From Apostichopus japonicus (lineage: Eukaryota; Echinodermata; Holothuroidea; Aspidochirotida; Stichopodidae), in NCBI RefSeq assembly GCF_037975245.1, contig NC_092582.1, positions 21,726,577-21,790,576 on the forward strand: a DNA stretch of 64,000 nucleotides, in the 5' to 3' direction. The notes under the pieces are model-generated. The model worked only from the letters and a program-made list of their open reading frames with translations, did no database searches and was not told where the DNA came from. Below, one piece after another: positions 1 to 13,400 of the stretch (the stretch's first letter is position 1; every line of letters begins with the position of its first letter). The position numbers and the translations under genes were made by a program.

Positions 1-1379
1 GTCTGGGTAAAGGAGAGATCTGTCTAAAACAGAAGAACACAACCAACATGTGCACTTGAAATTTATTCATTTATGACAGAGAAAACTTTCTTCTCAAAAA
101 TATTTAAACTGAAATAAACTCTAAAAAGTTTAATATTTCAATTTCAATTTTGGAATGCACAGCAGCATTTTGAAATGTTTACATCATCATGTAGAAGCGT
201 GACATATAGTCGTCACTATTCGAAGATAACTTCCACATTTTCTTGTCTAGTAAAACTCAAAAACAACAGAGATAAGAAAGAGGCCTCAGTATTCCTTTAA
301 AAAATGGAGCTTGTCACATAGAATGGTGTGTGTGACAAAAGCAAAGAAGCTGACTGACACATTACCTTCACCATGAAGCAACAGTTGTAAGTACTGAGAT
401 GGGTAGATGCAGAATGGTGGCAGTAGACTGCAATACTGTCAAGTAACTAGCTTGTACCAGGGAGTTGTTCCATAACAACTCCCTGCTTGTAACTACACAG
501 GTATTGCATGGTTTGTTTAAAGTTTAAAAAGGTCTGGTGAATTTTGAATGACTACAATACTTTGTTTTTTCCAAAGACTTTAACTATACATACTGAGGAA
601 CATTATTTGTAGATTTTCACAACTCAAATTGCACAATGGAAAGATATTTTTTCTCAGTGTTAGTTTCTCTTTCTTCTCTTACCAACAGAGCAAATTCATT
701 TCTTCTTCTTCTTCCTCAGATGATGTAATTAGTGACCACTTAATAGCCTACTCATTCTAAGCCAAGAGTTCCAAGCCAATTAATGCTAAGTGGTGTTATT
801 TAGTTGTCTAATAAACAAAGTATGCATTGATCCCATACAAGGGCGTAGGAACCGGGGGGCTGGGGGGCGCCAGCCCCCCAGTGAAAAATATGGGGGGCGG
901 AAGTATCATTCCGCCCCCCCTGCTTCGAAAGTCAGAAAATCCCTTTTTCATTTCCAAATGAGAACAAAAATCTCATTTGGAGCACCAAATTGCATCTAAG
1001 GCCAGGTGAAAAATGCAAAATTATTTACAAAATGGAGTGGGTGTTGAAGTGTGCTATATTGCACCAAATTGCATCTGAGGCCACCTGGAAATGCAAAAAA
1101 AAAAGACCCCCCTACCCTAAGACCCCTCCCCCAGGCCGGCCATCAGTCTTCAGCCCTCCCACTCAAAAGTACCTTCCTACGCCACTGATCCCATAGCATC
1201 AAACTAATTAAGTAATATTATGTTTACAATCATATTAATGTATCTATACATATTCGTAAACTCTACATGGAAGCCTGCGTTCCTACAGACAAACTGTCAG
1301 ACTTCATTAGTCTCCATGACTCATAGCAGTGTCAGTCTACAGGTAAAAGCAAGTTCTAGGATAATTAATGGAAACTCAC
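1..1379 (-). other. NOS1AP downstream intronic sequence
   Basis: Follows the donor of exon 7. It contains the hAT-type MITE at 838-1187. No further exon is supported: a short segment near 370-430 has splice-like ends but a stop in the required frame. Confidence 0.6.
838..1187 (+). mobile_element. hAT-type MITE, copy 1
   Basis: A 350-bp non-autonomous element with terminal inverted repeats CAAGGGCGTAGGAA and TTCCTACGCCACTG, flanked by the 8-bp duplication ATCCCATA (830-837 and 1188-1195). The CA..GGCGTAGG end and 8-bp duplication suit the hAT superfamily. It contains no transposase. A second copy lies inverted at 39609-39972. The short ORFs inside are chance. Confidence 0.9.
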
Positions 1380-1486
1380 ATGTGCTTGATTTACTTCTGT
1401 CTGGCCCATGTGGTGTCCATGGTAATGCAGTGGTGACCCCGGTCCCGATCCATAGCCGGGATTCATCTCATGATTTGACATGACAA
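1380..1486 (-). CDS. NOS1AP: NOS1AP coding exon 7 (candidate, Gly/His/Pro-rich linker)
   Basis: 107 nt. The acceptor is a run ending TTTGACCTCTTTGCAG and the donor is GTGAGT. It starts with 2 nt that complete the phase-1 codon of exon 6 and then reads [20 protein letters not shown] and on to QTEVNQAH without a stop, ending in phase 0. Correct phase, both splice sites and codon-like composition support it. The low-complexity G/H/P/M-rich sequence has no homologue I recognise, as expected for the linker after a PTB domain. No further exon is convincing between base 1 and 1379. Confidence 0.7.
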
Positions 1487-4400
1487 CTGCAAAGAGGTCA
1501 AAGGTCAATGTAATGCAATCCTATTATGCAACTCTCGACTCTTATGATCATTTTGGCGAAGGCGAACCAATCACCATCATTGGAATATGTGATAAATCTT
1601 GTTATGAAAATTTTCCTCCAGTTTGAGGGGTATCATGTTTGTATGGTTGCTTTCACACACAAGACTGAAAACTTCAACAAGCCTTAAATATGACATCTAT
1701 GAGGAAGTTGATTTCTGTAATGGAGATGGTTTTGTATTAGCTGAATCTAAAGTATTGATGATCTGATCTTGATTTAACACTGGCATTAGTTTCAGTGTCA
1801 ACATCGCCTGGAGTCACCTAGACAACCTATCAAACAGAACAGAGGGGAGAGTAAGTTTCGACTCCTTAGGACACTATGACGTCATAGCTCTACCAAATGG
1901 CAGCACCCTGACATTACTTTCATACCCCAATATCTCCCAAACTGAGCTATATTCTCCATAGTAATGTGGGGGAGTTGTGCATGACAAGACCTATATCATA
2001 TATATTAAAGATGATAGGTGAATTTGTCCCCCCCCCCCCACCCAATAACACTCTCTAGGGGGACACATTTTCAATCACATTGTACATGACATTGTTTGAG
2101 AAGCATCATCAATGTATGTATGTATGTATTTTAGATCCTCCTACAAGCAGGAACTCGCGAAAAAGCCTCATTGGCTTGTCAAAGCCGAAGGCTGACCGAA
2201 GTCAGTCTCTTACATTCATATTTAACATCAATGATTATGAATTGTCAATTGTCAACAACTCTGTAACTGGACGACATACATTAACTGTTATGTCTTAATA
2301 ATATGTCTCAATGGTTTATCTCCAAACACTCTGGTAAAGCAGGAAGACAAACATCTTTCAACACGGCAACTGTAAGACACTCCTGGTACTTGGTTTTTTT
2401 GCCCCAACATTTATTATTAATATTATTAACTAATATTGCAAAATTCCATTTTACAAAATGACACCCATTCAGACACTGAAAACAATAAAATTACAAAATG
2501 ATGAATTTTCAGCAGAGCAGAAAGACCTTAAGGATAAAATGTGACTAAATGTCACCGTTTCGTCTTTCTAGCATATTTCAGAGTGAAGGGCACATTCTTC
2601 TTTCACGTTGTTTAATGGGTGGGTAAGTTTTCTTGATTTAGTAGTCAATGTGATTTATAATTCACAGCTGGAAACCAAAAAAAAAGGTTACCCAGCCAAT
2701 GTTTCCCTGGATTGAATTGTTTTTTGAAACCTGTCGGCAGTTGCCTTCTCCCTCAAGATCTCCATTAAATAGATTTTTTACCATCAATTTCCATTTAGAT
2801 ACTTGACAAACTATTGCCAGTTGCTGTACTGTAGGTTTTCAAGTTAAATATTTTACTTTGAAACTTGTTATTTAAGGGGGAAGGAAGGGGGTGCATTGCT
2901 TCATGATACAGAAAAGCCAGTGAAAGACTGCCTAGTTCCATTTATGATATCATAAACAACTTTAGTAACACAAAGATTGTCTCAAAAATTATAAATACTG
3001 TGTAAGCAAGTATTCAAAACTGTGACATGAACACATGAAAAGTGTTTCATAACTCTTTGGAGACATTCCCGATGGTAATTTGAAACATATCAAACATTTT
3101 CCATTCAATCAGTGTTTGATTAACTTCACTGGAAAACTGGTAGAAGAATTCAGCCTTTTGTGTCATCTCGAAGTTGGAATAATACAGAGCTACGCACAAC
3201 GTTTAACGACAGGTTTCATATCTGAATTTACCCTGTTTTGTATTTATCTCTTCCTCCGCAGGTATCATCAGCTTGTTTGGTCTGTCTGGGTTCATACCAT
3301 CCGTCACCGCCATGTTCTGTTGGATACTGAGTTTATGACACACCTCGAAAGCCTGGCCGATGCTACGTACGATCCTCATCGCATGGCTCTGGTGAATACA
3401 TAGAAAATGAAAGAAACAACATGAAAATAATCTGGAGCTTTGAAGTTTTTAGTTTATTAAGTGTTAAGGCAATATCTGCAATCTTGGTAGCAGCTACCTA
3501 CGGTGGCTTACATGTAAGGGCTGATGACTTAGGGCCAAAACTGAAAAGAAATGGTAGAAAATTAAACTATTGAAGCAAATGGCATAAAACAAAAGTACAA
3601 AGTATTTTATGAATGCAAATCTGTCTCCTAGTACATAACACTGTGAGAAAGTGATAAAACATTAATGTTCATGTTACACAAAGTCCTTGGTAATACCACC
3701 AAATATTCTGTATGAAATTTTGATATTTTGTTTTCTGGTTCCCGTCATTGATTTATTAACGCCTCACATCATGAAAAAGGTCAACATTAAAAAATGTGAT
3801 AAATCATATAAATTATATAGACAGTTTTGTTTATATGTTATATATTTTGTTATGCTACATTACCCCAAGTCCTTGGAAAAACCACCAAGTATTCTGTTTG
3901 TATATTAACTGTGTGAACATATACTTGCACAATGATAAATCTCACATCTATTTCTACTACATTTGGCCTGAGATTCTCTCTGATAAATAATTAATGGTCA
4001 TACAACAATGTAGTATTTTCTGAACCTGATGATAAAGTCTCTTTAACCTTTGTCAAGTTTACACCAAACATAAACACATTAAGTTAAATGATATTACATT
4101 CTTTACCATTGCCAGATACCACAAGTTGATAGTTTACATAAACATCTTTTCTATGAACAGGCTTAGCCTGGTGTTTACTTCTTGGCAACTTGTTGATATG
4201 AATCTATTGGTTACAACTATATAATAAATCATAAAAGATACTTGCTATGAAGCTAGTATATAACACACAAGATGCTTCATTTGCACCAAATATCATTGAA
4301 AGATGATTTTATGTTTAGGTTGTTAACTTTCGTTGCATTATTTATGACATATAACACAGATGCATAACCTTTCATTTGAACTGAGACTTCTGCGTGAAGT

Positions 4401-7400
4401 ATGGCTGCACCTTATTAGCAAGTATTTAATCCCTTTTACTAACCAGGAAGTCATTTGACCTAATGATTCCTTGTCATATTTGCTATAAGAATATTCAACT
4501 TAAAATTTGCAATCAGGTCCTAACAATTGCTGACTTCAACTACATGATCAGTAAGTAACATTCTTACACTAATGTTAACCTGTTTATACACAGTTAATGA
4601 GCTCAAATGATCTTTGACATTCACAAAAGTTCATCCAAGCCTTCCTTACCTATGGCACAAGGTTTTTCAGCCTTAAACCTCTGTTGACGTTGTAAGACCA
4701 TTGACTATAGGAGACCTATAAATTTCTTTACTATCTAAGGTGGATGGATATACTATTAATAGACTTCATCTTGTGAGTTATCATGTTAAACATTTTTTTT
4801 CAGATATTGACCTCTGCTGACCTCAGATGACCTTCGACCCCAAGAAAGACAGTATAGTTGTTTCTTGTATTCACTTAGATGGATCAACAAAGTGAATGCA
4901 ATCTCCTCTAGTTTGACGTTCAAAGTTTTCAAGTTTTTCTCTTATTACATTATTTCAATTTTGATAAGTCAATCATTAAACATAAAGTATCTATTGTCTT
5001 ATGGTACGTGATTATCTTGATCTTTCATTTAGAAAAGAATTGTGATCTACCACCAGTTTCATATTCAACACAGGGTTTTTATAATATAGCCAAATGCAGC
5101 TACATTAATACGGCCCACATAGCAGGTAGGGATACAATTTCATACTTACGATGGAGTAATAATGCTCGTCAGTAATAAATGATAACATATGTTTCAGTCA
5201 GCTGAAATAGACTTCCTATTATTAATTTGATTTATTTATTCTTTATCCTTCCACTTTATTCTCCAGTAATATTCAAACTTCTTCATTTGAATTCCTTTCC
5301 TCTCAAACTGTTGATGGAAAACTTTTACTGTTTCAAAGCAGACTTGCAAATGAAGGTTACACTTGGACTTTACAACTGTCCTCCAATTATTCACAGCTTC
5401 TAGAAGCAACTGATCACAAATTATGTGGACAAGCCTCTCGGGATAAAAATTCTCTTTTAACGCTTAAGAGGAGAAGATTTTAAAGCAGGTTTGTTATTGG
5501 AGAACTTGTATAGATCATCATGTTAGATTCAAGAAACGTCTACACCGACACAACAACTATCTGACCAATGAATGGAGTGTTATTGGTTTATTTTATAGAT
5601 CTTGGAAAACCACAGCCCACATAAGCAAACATTGTCTAATTCTGGATGTCAACTTTCTTGGACCAACAACAGATATAGAATATGGTTCTATACTCCTTCA
5701 TAATAATGGTAAAACTTAATACAACGTACTGTGAATGAGTTGAGATGCATAGAAAGCTTTGAGGATAGGCAAACATAGGCAAGTAACTCTCACTTCAAAG
5801 TGTCATTATACCATCAATAATTAAACCTTGGACCGGTAGCATATTCAACTTCTTGGTTTCTGGAAATAATTCCGTTGATTACAGGTGTGCTCGCAGAACT
5901 TACTAATGATTTAAACAACAATGTTGTATAGTTTACTAAACAATTGAGTCACTGTCTCAGTATAAGCTCACAATGAAATGCAAATACAATCATCTATTTA
6001 ATACTTCTGCATTAATACTATTTATTTAATTGGCATGTTTCAAATCTGTCTAGGTAATGAATATCACGAACAACAGATAGATCCTTCCTTTCACGACTCA
6101 CACCCCACCATACCGCTTTAAGACCAATGCCTGTGTCCTGAATAAGGTCACCAATTATTGAATTAACCCTCAAGGAAAGAGGGGGAAGTAATTTTAAGTG
6201 GTGAAAGAAAAACTAAAGAATCTAGCAACAGGAATGCTCTGTTATGCCTAAAGCAGGTTGGGCTGGCAGTTGGAGTATATGGGGGGAAAGCCTTCAATTA
6301 TTTCACGTGTGTGCGTGTGTGTATGTCTCTACATTCAGAATACTTCCATGGTGTGCAAGAAGAAAAGCTGTAAATCTGCAGAGAGGGAGAAATATGGTGG
6401 GTGCTAAGAATACCCACATGTTTAGAGGGCAAACTAGAAACAAAATAATTACTCTCAAGAGAGGGATAATAATGGCAGGAAAATGCCAGGGAGAGAGAGA
6501 TGGAAATGTGTAAGGTTTCTTCTGATGCTCGGGTAGGCATAATATAAGGGTGCTAATGATATCATATTATAAGCATCTATTGGTCGTAAATACAAATGAA
6601 CTTACTGGAAATTATTCAACTATAGAAAAGAAGGCCTACAAGAAGATATTGCCATATACTAACAAACCAGAATAGGTTATTATTAAAGGTGTGATAAGTT
6701 AACATACATGTTAAAAATGTTGAACCTAAATCAATTTTAACATATCCAATAGGTCCTATATGGATGTAGACAGATTCTCACTGCTTTACATAAGACATCT
6801 TGTTTATAGTTTGGAGTTACCTTTCTCTAACATAAAGCATACCTGAACTGATACTGTTTGGTTCAATTGGTATTAATTTCACATGCAGATGTTTATTTCT
6901 TGAGAAAGAAATTTTGCTTTTTTAACCAAGCATCAACATTAGGCCTACATCACCCTCACTTTCATTGGAAAGGTGTCCAGCCTACTTGTCTAATTTGCAT
7001 AAAAGTATCCAGGCTGAATGCATGATTGTTATTAATTGTTCAGGCTATTTTCTGGCTACTTATGCAGGCTATTTTGGATGGATAGTCGATAATGCACCGT
7101 TACTGTGGATAAATCTGGGTAAAACTGGAATAAAACATAACCGTGCTGAACTATGAGTAACCAGGAAGCCAGTTGTCTTTGTGGTTCCTTGCCATATAAT
7201 TTGCTCAAAATTCCACATATCTGGAGTTACGTAGAGCAAGTGAGTTAAATTTGTCGAAGAATTAAATGAGAACCGGAAAAGATCATAGATGTCCATCTCT
7301 TATTTGTAGCACTCACTTGTGGGCATCAACCAATTAAATCATTGCTAACATTTTATAGTATAGTAGTTTTATTGTAAAATATTTCATTACGCAGAAAGAA

Positions 7401-10400
7401 CAGTTTCCCTTGGTCAAATACAGACAAATAGATGTATATATAAGCATATGGACATTTTCTTTACCAATTTTGAACTAGCAAATCAGCTCTGCCACCAATC
7501 ATCCCTTTAATAATTCTTATTAATTAATGAGAAATTGTTATTAATTAATGAGAGATACATGAGTTAGTTTATACACTGTGAAATATTTTCACAACTTACT
7601 GGTCAAACCCAAAGTCATCTAGTATAAATCACAGAGAATAAGGGCAAATTGTGAGAACATTTGAGATAACCTGTGAACCTCAGAGCTGAAAACTGATAAG
7701 GGACACTTGAGTGTGTTTTAAGCAGGAGTGCATAACTATTTCAAGCAGATTTAATTTCCTGGATGACTTTATATATGTAGTTGAAGATCACTTGAGATCT
7801 AATCTACATTGGGCCAGTTCACTAGACTGAATTGAAAATTGACCAAACTGAAAAACAAATTGACCAAAAGAAAATCATAGCATGGTAGAACTCACCTATA
7901 AATTGTAGCTTGAAGTTTGGAGTTAACATGTTTTACAAGGATGATATACTTTGACACATGTTGACCTCATGTGACCTTTGACCTCTACCAATTTTGGTAG
8001 GGTTCTTGCACTCACTAAGCTGGATCTACATACTAGTATGACGTTCCACAAAAATGGGCTTCTTGAGTTATCATTTTTACAAGGTTTTACAGACTTTGAC
8101 TTATATGTATAATGTTGACTGAGAATGACCATTGACCTCTACCAATTTCAATAGGGTTTCTTGTATTCACTAAGCTGGATTTACATACCACATATGAAGT
8201 TCAACAAAGATGTACTTTTTGAGTTATCAAGTTTACAAAGTGTTCAGAAATGTGACCTCTGTTGACCCCAAATGACCATTGTACTTCACAGAAAACAATA
8301 GGCTTCTTGTACTCAATAAGACAAGTCCATACACCAAGTATGAAGTTAATTCACAGTGAGTTTTGAGTGTTTACAAGCAAGTGTCACAAACACACATGAC
8401 ATCGCTTAGATACCTTCTGCCTCTGGCAAGGAATCAAAACATAACAACAAAATCAAATTTGATTAAGTGCCAATAAGACCCAGCTGATGCAATAATGAAA
8501 TAATCATAAGATTTTGAGAATCAGCATTCCCATGGCCAGCACCTGATACTGTAAACAAATATCTCAAAGTTTCTTTATTTAATTCTCTATAAAACAAAAT
8601 TCGTTTGGAGCCATTCTGGTGATATCACACATCATGAACACTTAAGGTGCCTGTTGCCTTGGCATATGCATATATATATGCATATAATATAATATAATAG
8701 GAAATCCCTGTAGCTAAATAAAGCCTAGTTCACATCTGAGAAATCCCTTGCAAGGAGCATCAGGACCCTGTTTTTGCCTGAAGAGGTCATTAACCAAAAC
8801 CTGGACGTGTCCACATTCGAGAAAGCAAGGTGGATCAACTACAAACGGAGAACACTTTGCAATCATGAAGAGGTCACAGTGATAATTTAAAATTCAATGC
8901 GAGTGGATTGTTCTATGTGTTCCTATGTTACTTCTGTGCCAGTTTATGCGGAAGTGTCAAAGGTCACAGAAACGGAGACCTCTTTTTGCTTTGGATCCCA
9001 GAGCATCCACAATACAATCTTGATGGTCATTGCAGGGTTAGGATCCTACCCAAAATGGGGGTAATGACTGGGGGGTCACAACTGGGGGTCACGACTGGGG
9101 TCACGACTAGGGAGGTCCCGACTGGGGGACACGTGGGGGTCCTGACTGGGGGGTCACGACCAAGGGGTCATCACTGGGGGTTTGATCCTGAGTACGCAAG
9201 CATTTATACTAGGATCTTGATCGCCCTTGAATGTGGTCACAATCATATGGCTGTTCCAGGAGAGTAACAAACCAAAAGTTTTGTTCAAACCAAAAATTTC
9301 TGTGTGCAAAGTTCACAAACTCCCCCCCCCCCCGCCCCCCCTTGCAACCATTTGAAGTTAATGTCTAATTACATGATTCCTGGCATGATTTATCAAGGGC
9401 TGAGCATGTTAATACGAATTGCAACTAATCCAACCCCTAATATTAGAAGAACAATATTGTGCATAGGATACTATTTGTCAAATTTTTCACTTTATGTTCA
9501 ATTGTGTTGTAACATTATGTGCATTCTCAAAATACTTGCCAACTCTGCTCGCCAACAGTTCCGTTCTAGACAGGCTTTACTCGCAACTAATTAAAGTAAT
9601 AAGGTGTTTATCTCTAAAGGAACAATACAATGCCGATTAAGTTGGAATTATAAACATCTCGCTGATAAAAGATATTCAAATGAAAACAATAAACAAGATT
9701 ATCCTAAGCTTCTATGCAGCTTAGGGAAGCTAAATCTTTGGAAAGGTCAAATCAAACTGCAAACCAAATACAACTGCAAAGTAATTAGACTAGAAAAAAC
9801 CCGAACAAGCTTTGTTAAAAGATCTACAAGCACAAAGGTTACTTTGATGGAAGGATTGAACACAACTCAATATATCGATCTACTCGAAATCTGGCTTTTA
9901 AAAGTTTGAAAATGTCAAAAATTTAAAGTGTCTGTTTAGTTTGGTTAATAGCTTCCATATATTCACAACATGAACTGAATGTAGGGTCTTCACTGGATGC
10001 AACTAAAAGCTTGACAAAAGTAGCATAACGCATTAGATTGTCTCTGGTGGGACCATACCTAACCATACATTTGTCACACACTGATGGGTCCATACTCCAA
10101 CATACAAGCAGACATAACCCACTAGATTGTCTCTGGTGGGACCATACCTAACCATACATTTGTCACACACTGATGGTCCATACTCCAACATACAGGCAGA
10201 CATAACCCACTAGATTGTCTCTGGTGGGACCATACCTAACCATACATTTGTCACACACTGATGGGTCCATACTCCAATATACAGGCAGACATAACCCACT
10301 AGATTGTCTCTGGTGGGACCATACCTAACCATACAGTTGTCACACACTGTTGGGTCCATACTCCAACATACAAGCAGACATAACCCACTAGATTGTCTCG

Positions 10401-13400
10401 GGTGGGACCATACCTAACCATACATTTGTCACACACTGATGGGTCCATACTCCAACATACAAGCAGACATAACGCACTAGATTGTCTCTGTTGGGACCAT
10501 ACCTAACCATACATTTGTCACACACTGATGGGTCCATACTCCAACATACAGGCAGACATAACCCACTAGATTGTCTCTGGTGGGACCATACCTAACCATA
10601 CAGTTGTCACACACTGTTGAGTCCATACTCCAACATACAAGCAGACATAACCCACTAGATTGTCTCGGGTGGGACCATACCTAACCATACATTTGTCACA
10701 CACTGATGGGTCCATACTCCAACATACAAGCAGACATAACGCACTAGATTGTCTCTGTTGGGACCATACCTAACCATACATTTGTCACACATTGATGGGT
10801 CCATACTCCAACATACAAGCAGACATAACAGAGCCAGCTCACAGATTTTAAGGAGGGTGTGTGTCCCTGGTGTCACTGAAATTTTAGACCCCTAAGTGGT
10901 GCATTCTGAGGCACATTTAGGCTATTAATTAGGTCTACACAAAGATGGTACTAATAAGCCTGGTAACTACTTTTAATGTTTTGTGTGGGGTTCATTAAGG
11001 TAAGAGCCTGCACAGGATTTATACTAGAAACTTTCATTCCCCCCAAAATTACACTGGTCATGTATGATAAACTTAAACACAAACTTCAAAGTACTGCAAG
11101 GGAAGTAATAAAACGTGTAAAGCTTGAGTGACATAATCCTTTGTTATTGAACACAATGGTTTGGAACTGTAACAAGGAGTGAACAAAATTTGAAATTAGT
11201 TTTATTAAGGGATATTCAATTATGAGTGAATGTACAAAGGTCAGTGAGAATATCACAACGTTACAATCCAATGGAAATTGCTTCTATCATAAGGATCCTT
11301 AATTGGTGAATAATGAATGGTTACCTTCACTTTGACAAGAGCATGGTCACCAATTTTTGTTAATCATTCTCCCTCTTAAATGAACACAAGACTTAAATTC
11401 TTGATGTGAAATATAACACAGTATATGTTGTGAATGTATTAAGAAAGTGAAACTATAATTAGCTGTATTAATGAACTGCTTGACAATGAAGTTTAAACTA
11501 TAAAATTCACCACTATTTAACACAAAATCATCCTTGCAAAGAACAAAAGGCAAAACCATTAGGCAGTGTAAGGTCAACAAGTGATTAGCAGATAAGTGTC
11601 ATCCAGGGTTACCAGTTAAAGCTAAAATAATGACTCATACGGTCTGGATATGTAAACCGCTGGTTGGTATAGCTGAGATTAAAACTCATCAATTCTTTTC
11701 ATGAAAGAGTGCACAAACTTTACTGCCAGTCAATTTAAACTACTTGTGCAATCTGCTACTTGTCAACAAACATCAACTCATAGCCTATGTCAACCTTAAT
11801 AGCTCAGTTGTCTCTACGTCCAGTCTAATCTGCATATTAGCTACTAAGATACATAATGAACTTGTTAACTTCAACAAAGGAGCAACTACTTATCTACTTG
11901 CCAACAGGGTTTCTGCACTTTTCTTGACAAATTTCATGACTTGATCTTTTCACTCTTTGCCATGACTTTTTCCAGGCCTGGAAATTGATTGTCATTTTTC
12001 CATGAATCTTCCAGCTTTTCCATGACTGTGGGAACCCTGGTTCAAATAGCAGCTTTCTGCTTTAATTATCTGCTTATTACACTTCTTTTGAGTATTGCCT
12101 GCCACCAAAATACTCTGTTAAAGCCAGACATTATTGAGTTTAGTGATAATACTCTGCACACTATAAGACTGAAACTGGTTACCAGAATATATGAATAGGT
12201 ATTCAGGAGAATTGCCTCTTTCAGTAAATAAATTTGCAAGATATCCTCCCATCACACTGGCATGATGTTATTAATTTTCTTACTTCTTCTAATTTAATAT
12301 CATTTCTTTTTCACCTCATTATCACTGCTCCGACCCGTAAATGGACTGACGGTGGGCCAAGTTGGATTAAGCTAATGAATTCAGTGTTGATATAAAACAC
12401 TTATATTAACTAGTACTGTAAACTTTTAATATGGAGTATTAGTTTTACCAGTTAACAAAATAAACATGTCTTTAATCTCCCTGATAAAAGCAACCAACAA
12501 TGTGTGTTTTTACTTGGACTGGACTTTCCCAGTCAACTGAAGTTGACTTTGTCACTAGCTCTCCCTAGCTGTGAGAGACATTGTACCTGACAAGTAAATC
12601 CCCCATTAAGTGCTCAACTGACAGACATGAGAGGACAAAGCCATGAATCAGAGCCAAGCAGGAGAGGACGGAATGTTCAACTCAAGCATCCGTTACCATG
12701 GAAACATGCATCATCAGTTTCAGATCATCAAGAAAAAAACATATCTTTACAAGATATTTAAAGAATTTATGAGATGGTGACTCAAAGGGATTTCTTAGGG
12801 GGCCTAGAGGTTAATGCAAACCAGATATGAAAGTGTGAGGACATAGGAAGACAAAAGGTCATAATTGTCTTGTTTATTATGGTTTGAAGCACCAAGAAGA
12901 AGAAACTAAACCAAGAGAAAGGGGCAGATCACTCTGAGATTTTTGCAATTTTTACCCAGTTATTATGGAAAACCATCTAAATCTCAATAAAATTGCATAA
13001 TTATTTTAGTGAAAGCTAGCCCAAGAAAAAACACTGACCGAGTTTGACCAAAATATGAGAAAAAATGGCAACTTCCAAGCAAAAATTTTCAGATATTTTC
13101 AATTGTAGGTCTTACTAAATTCAGGGCTTAATTGTGGCTTCTTGAACCACACTAACAACACACAAACAACCATCACATGAATACATGACGTATTTCAAGG
13201 ATAGAAACTTGCAAAGTCACATGAGTACTGCTAACTTTTGCAGGGCCAGCAAAAACTCAAAAATTACTTCCTATTTTTGTTCACAGAGGAGGCCTTAGAT
13301 GTAATAAAATACACCGATGTTATATTCATTACATTAGATCTTATGATTCATGTAGCAAACTACCCTGTCATTGCATATTGAGAATGAAAGTCGAAAACTT

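Larger units (their letters stand above)
1487..3231 (-). other. NOS1AP intron 6 (1.7 kb)
   Basis: Holds a 5'-truncated SINE copy in minus orientation (2112-2290), a 12-C tract (2028-2039) and, right at its 3' splice end, a perfect AGGTCAAAGGTCA motif. No other gene is seen. Confidence 0.75.

Noticed and set aside
370-430. Possible eighth coding exon on the minus strand
   Set aside because: AG and GT ends exist, but the frame required by exon 7 hits a stop.
10023-10829. CRISPR-like periodic repeat
   Set aside because: Units are contiguous and lack unique spacers, and the sequence is eukaryotic.
10655-10876. Repetitive ORF in the 89-bp satellite
   Set aside because: It is a by-product of the tandem units; the protein repeat has no independent support.
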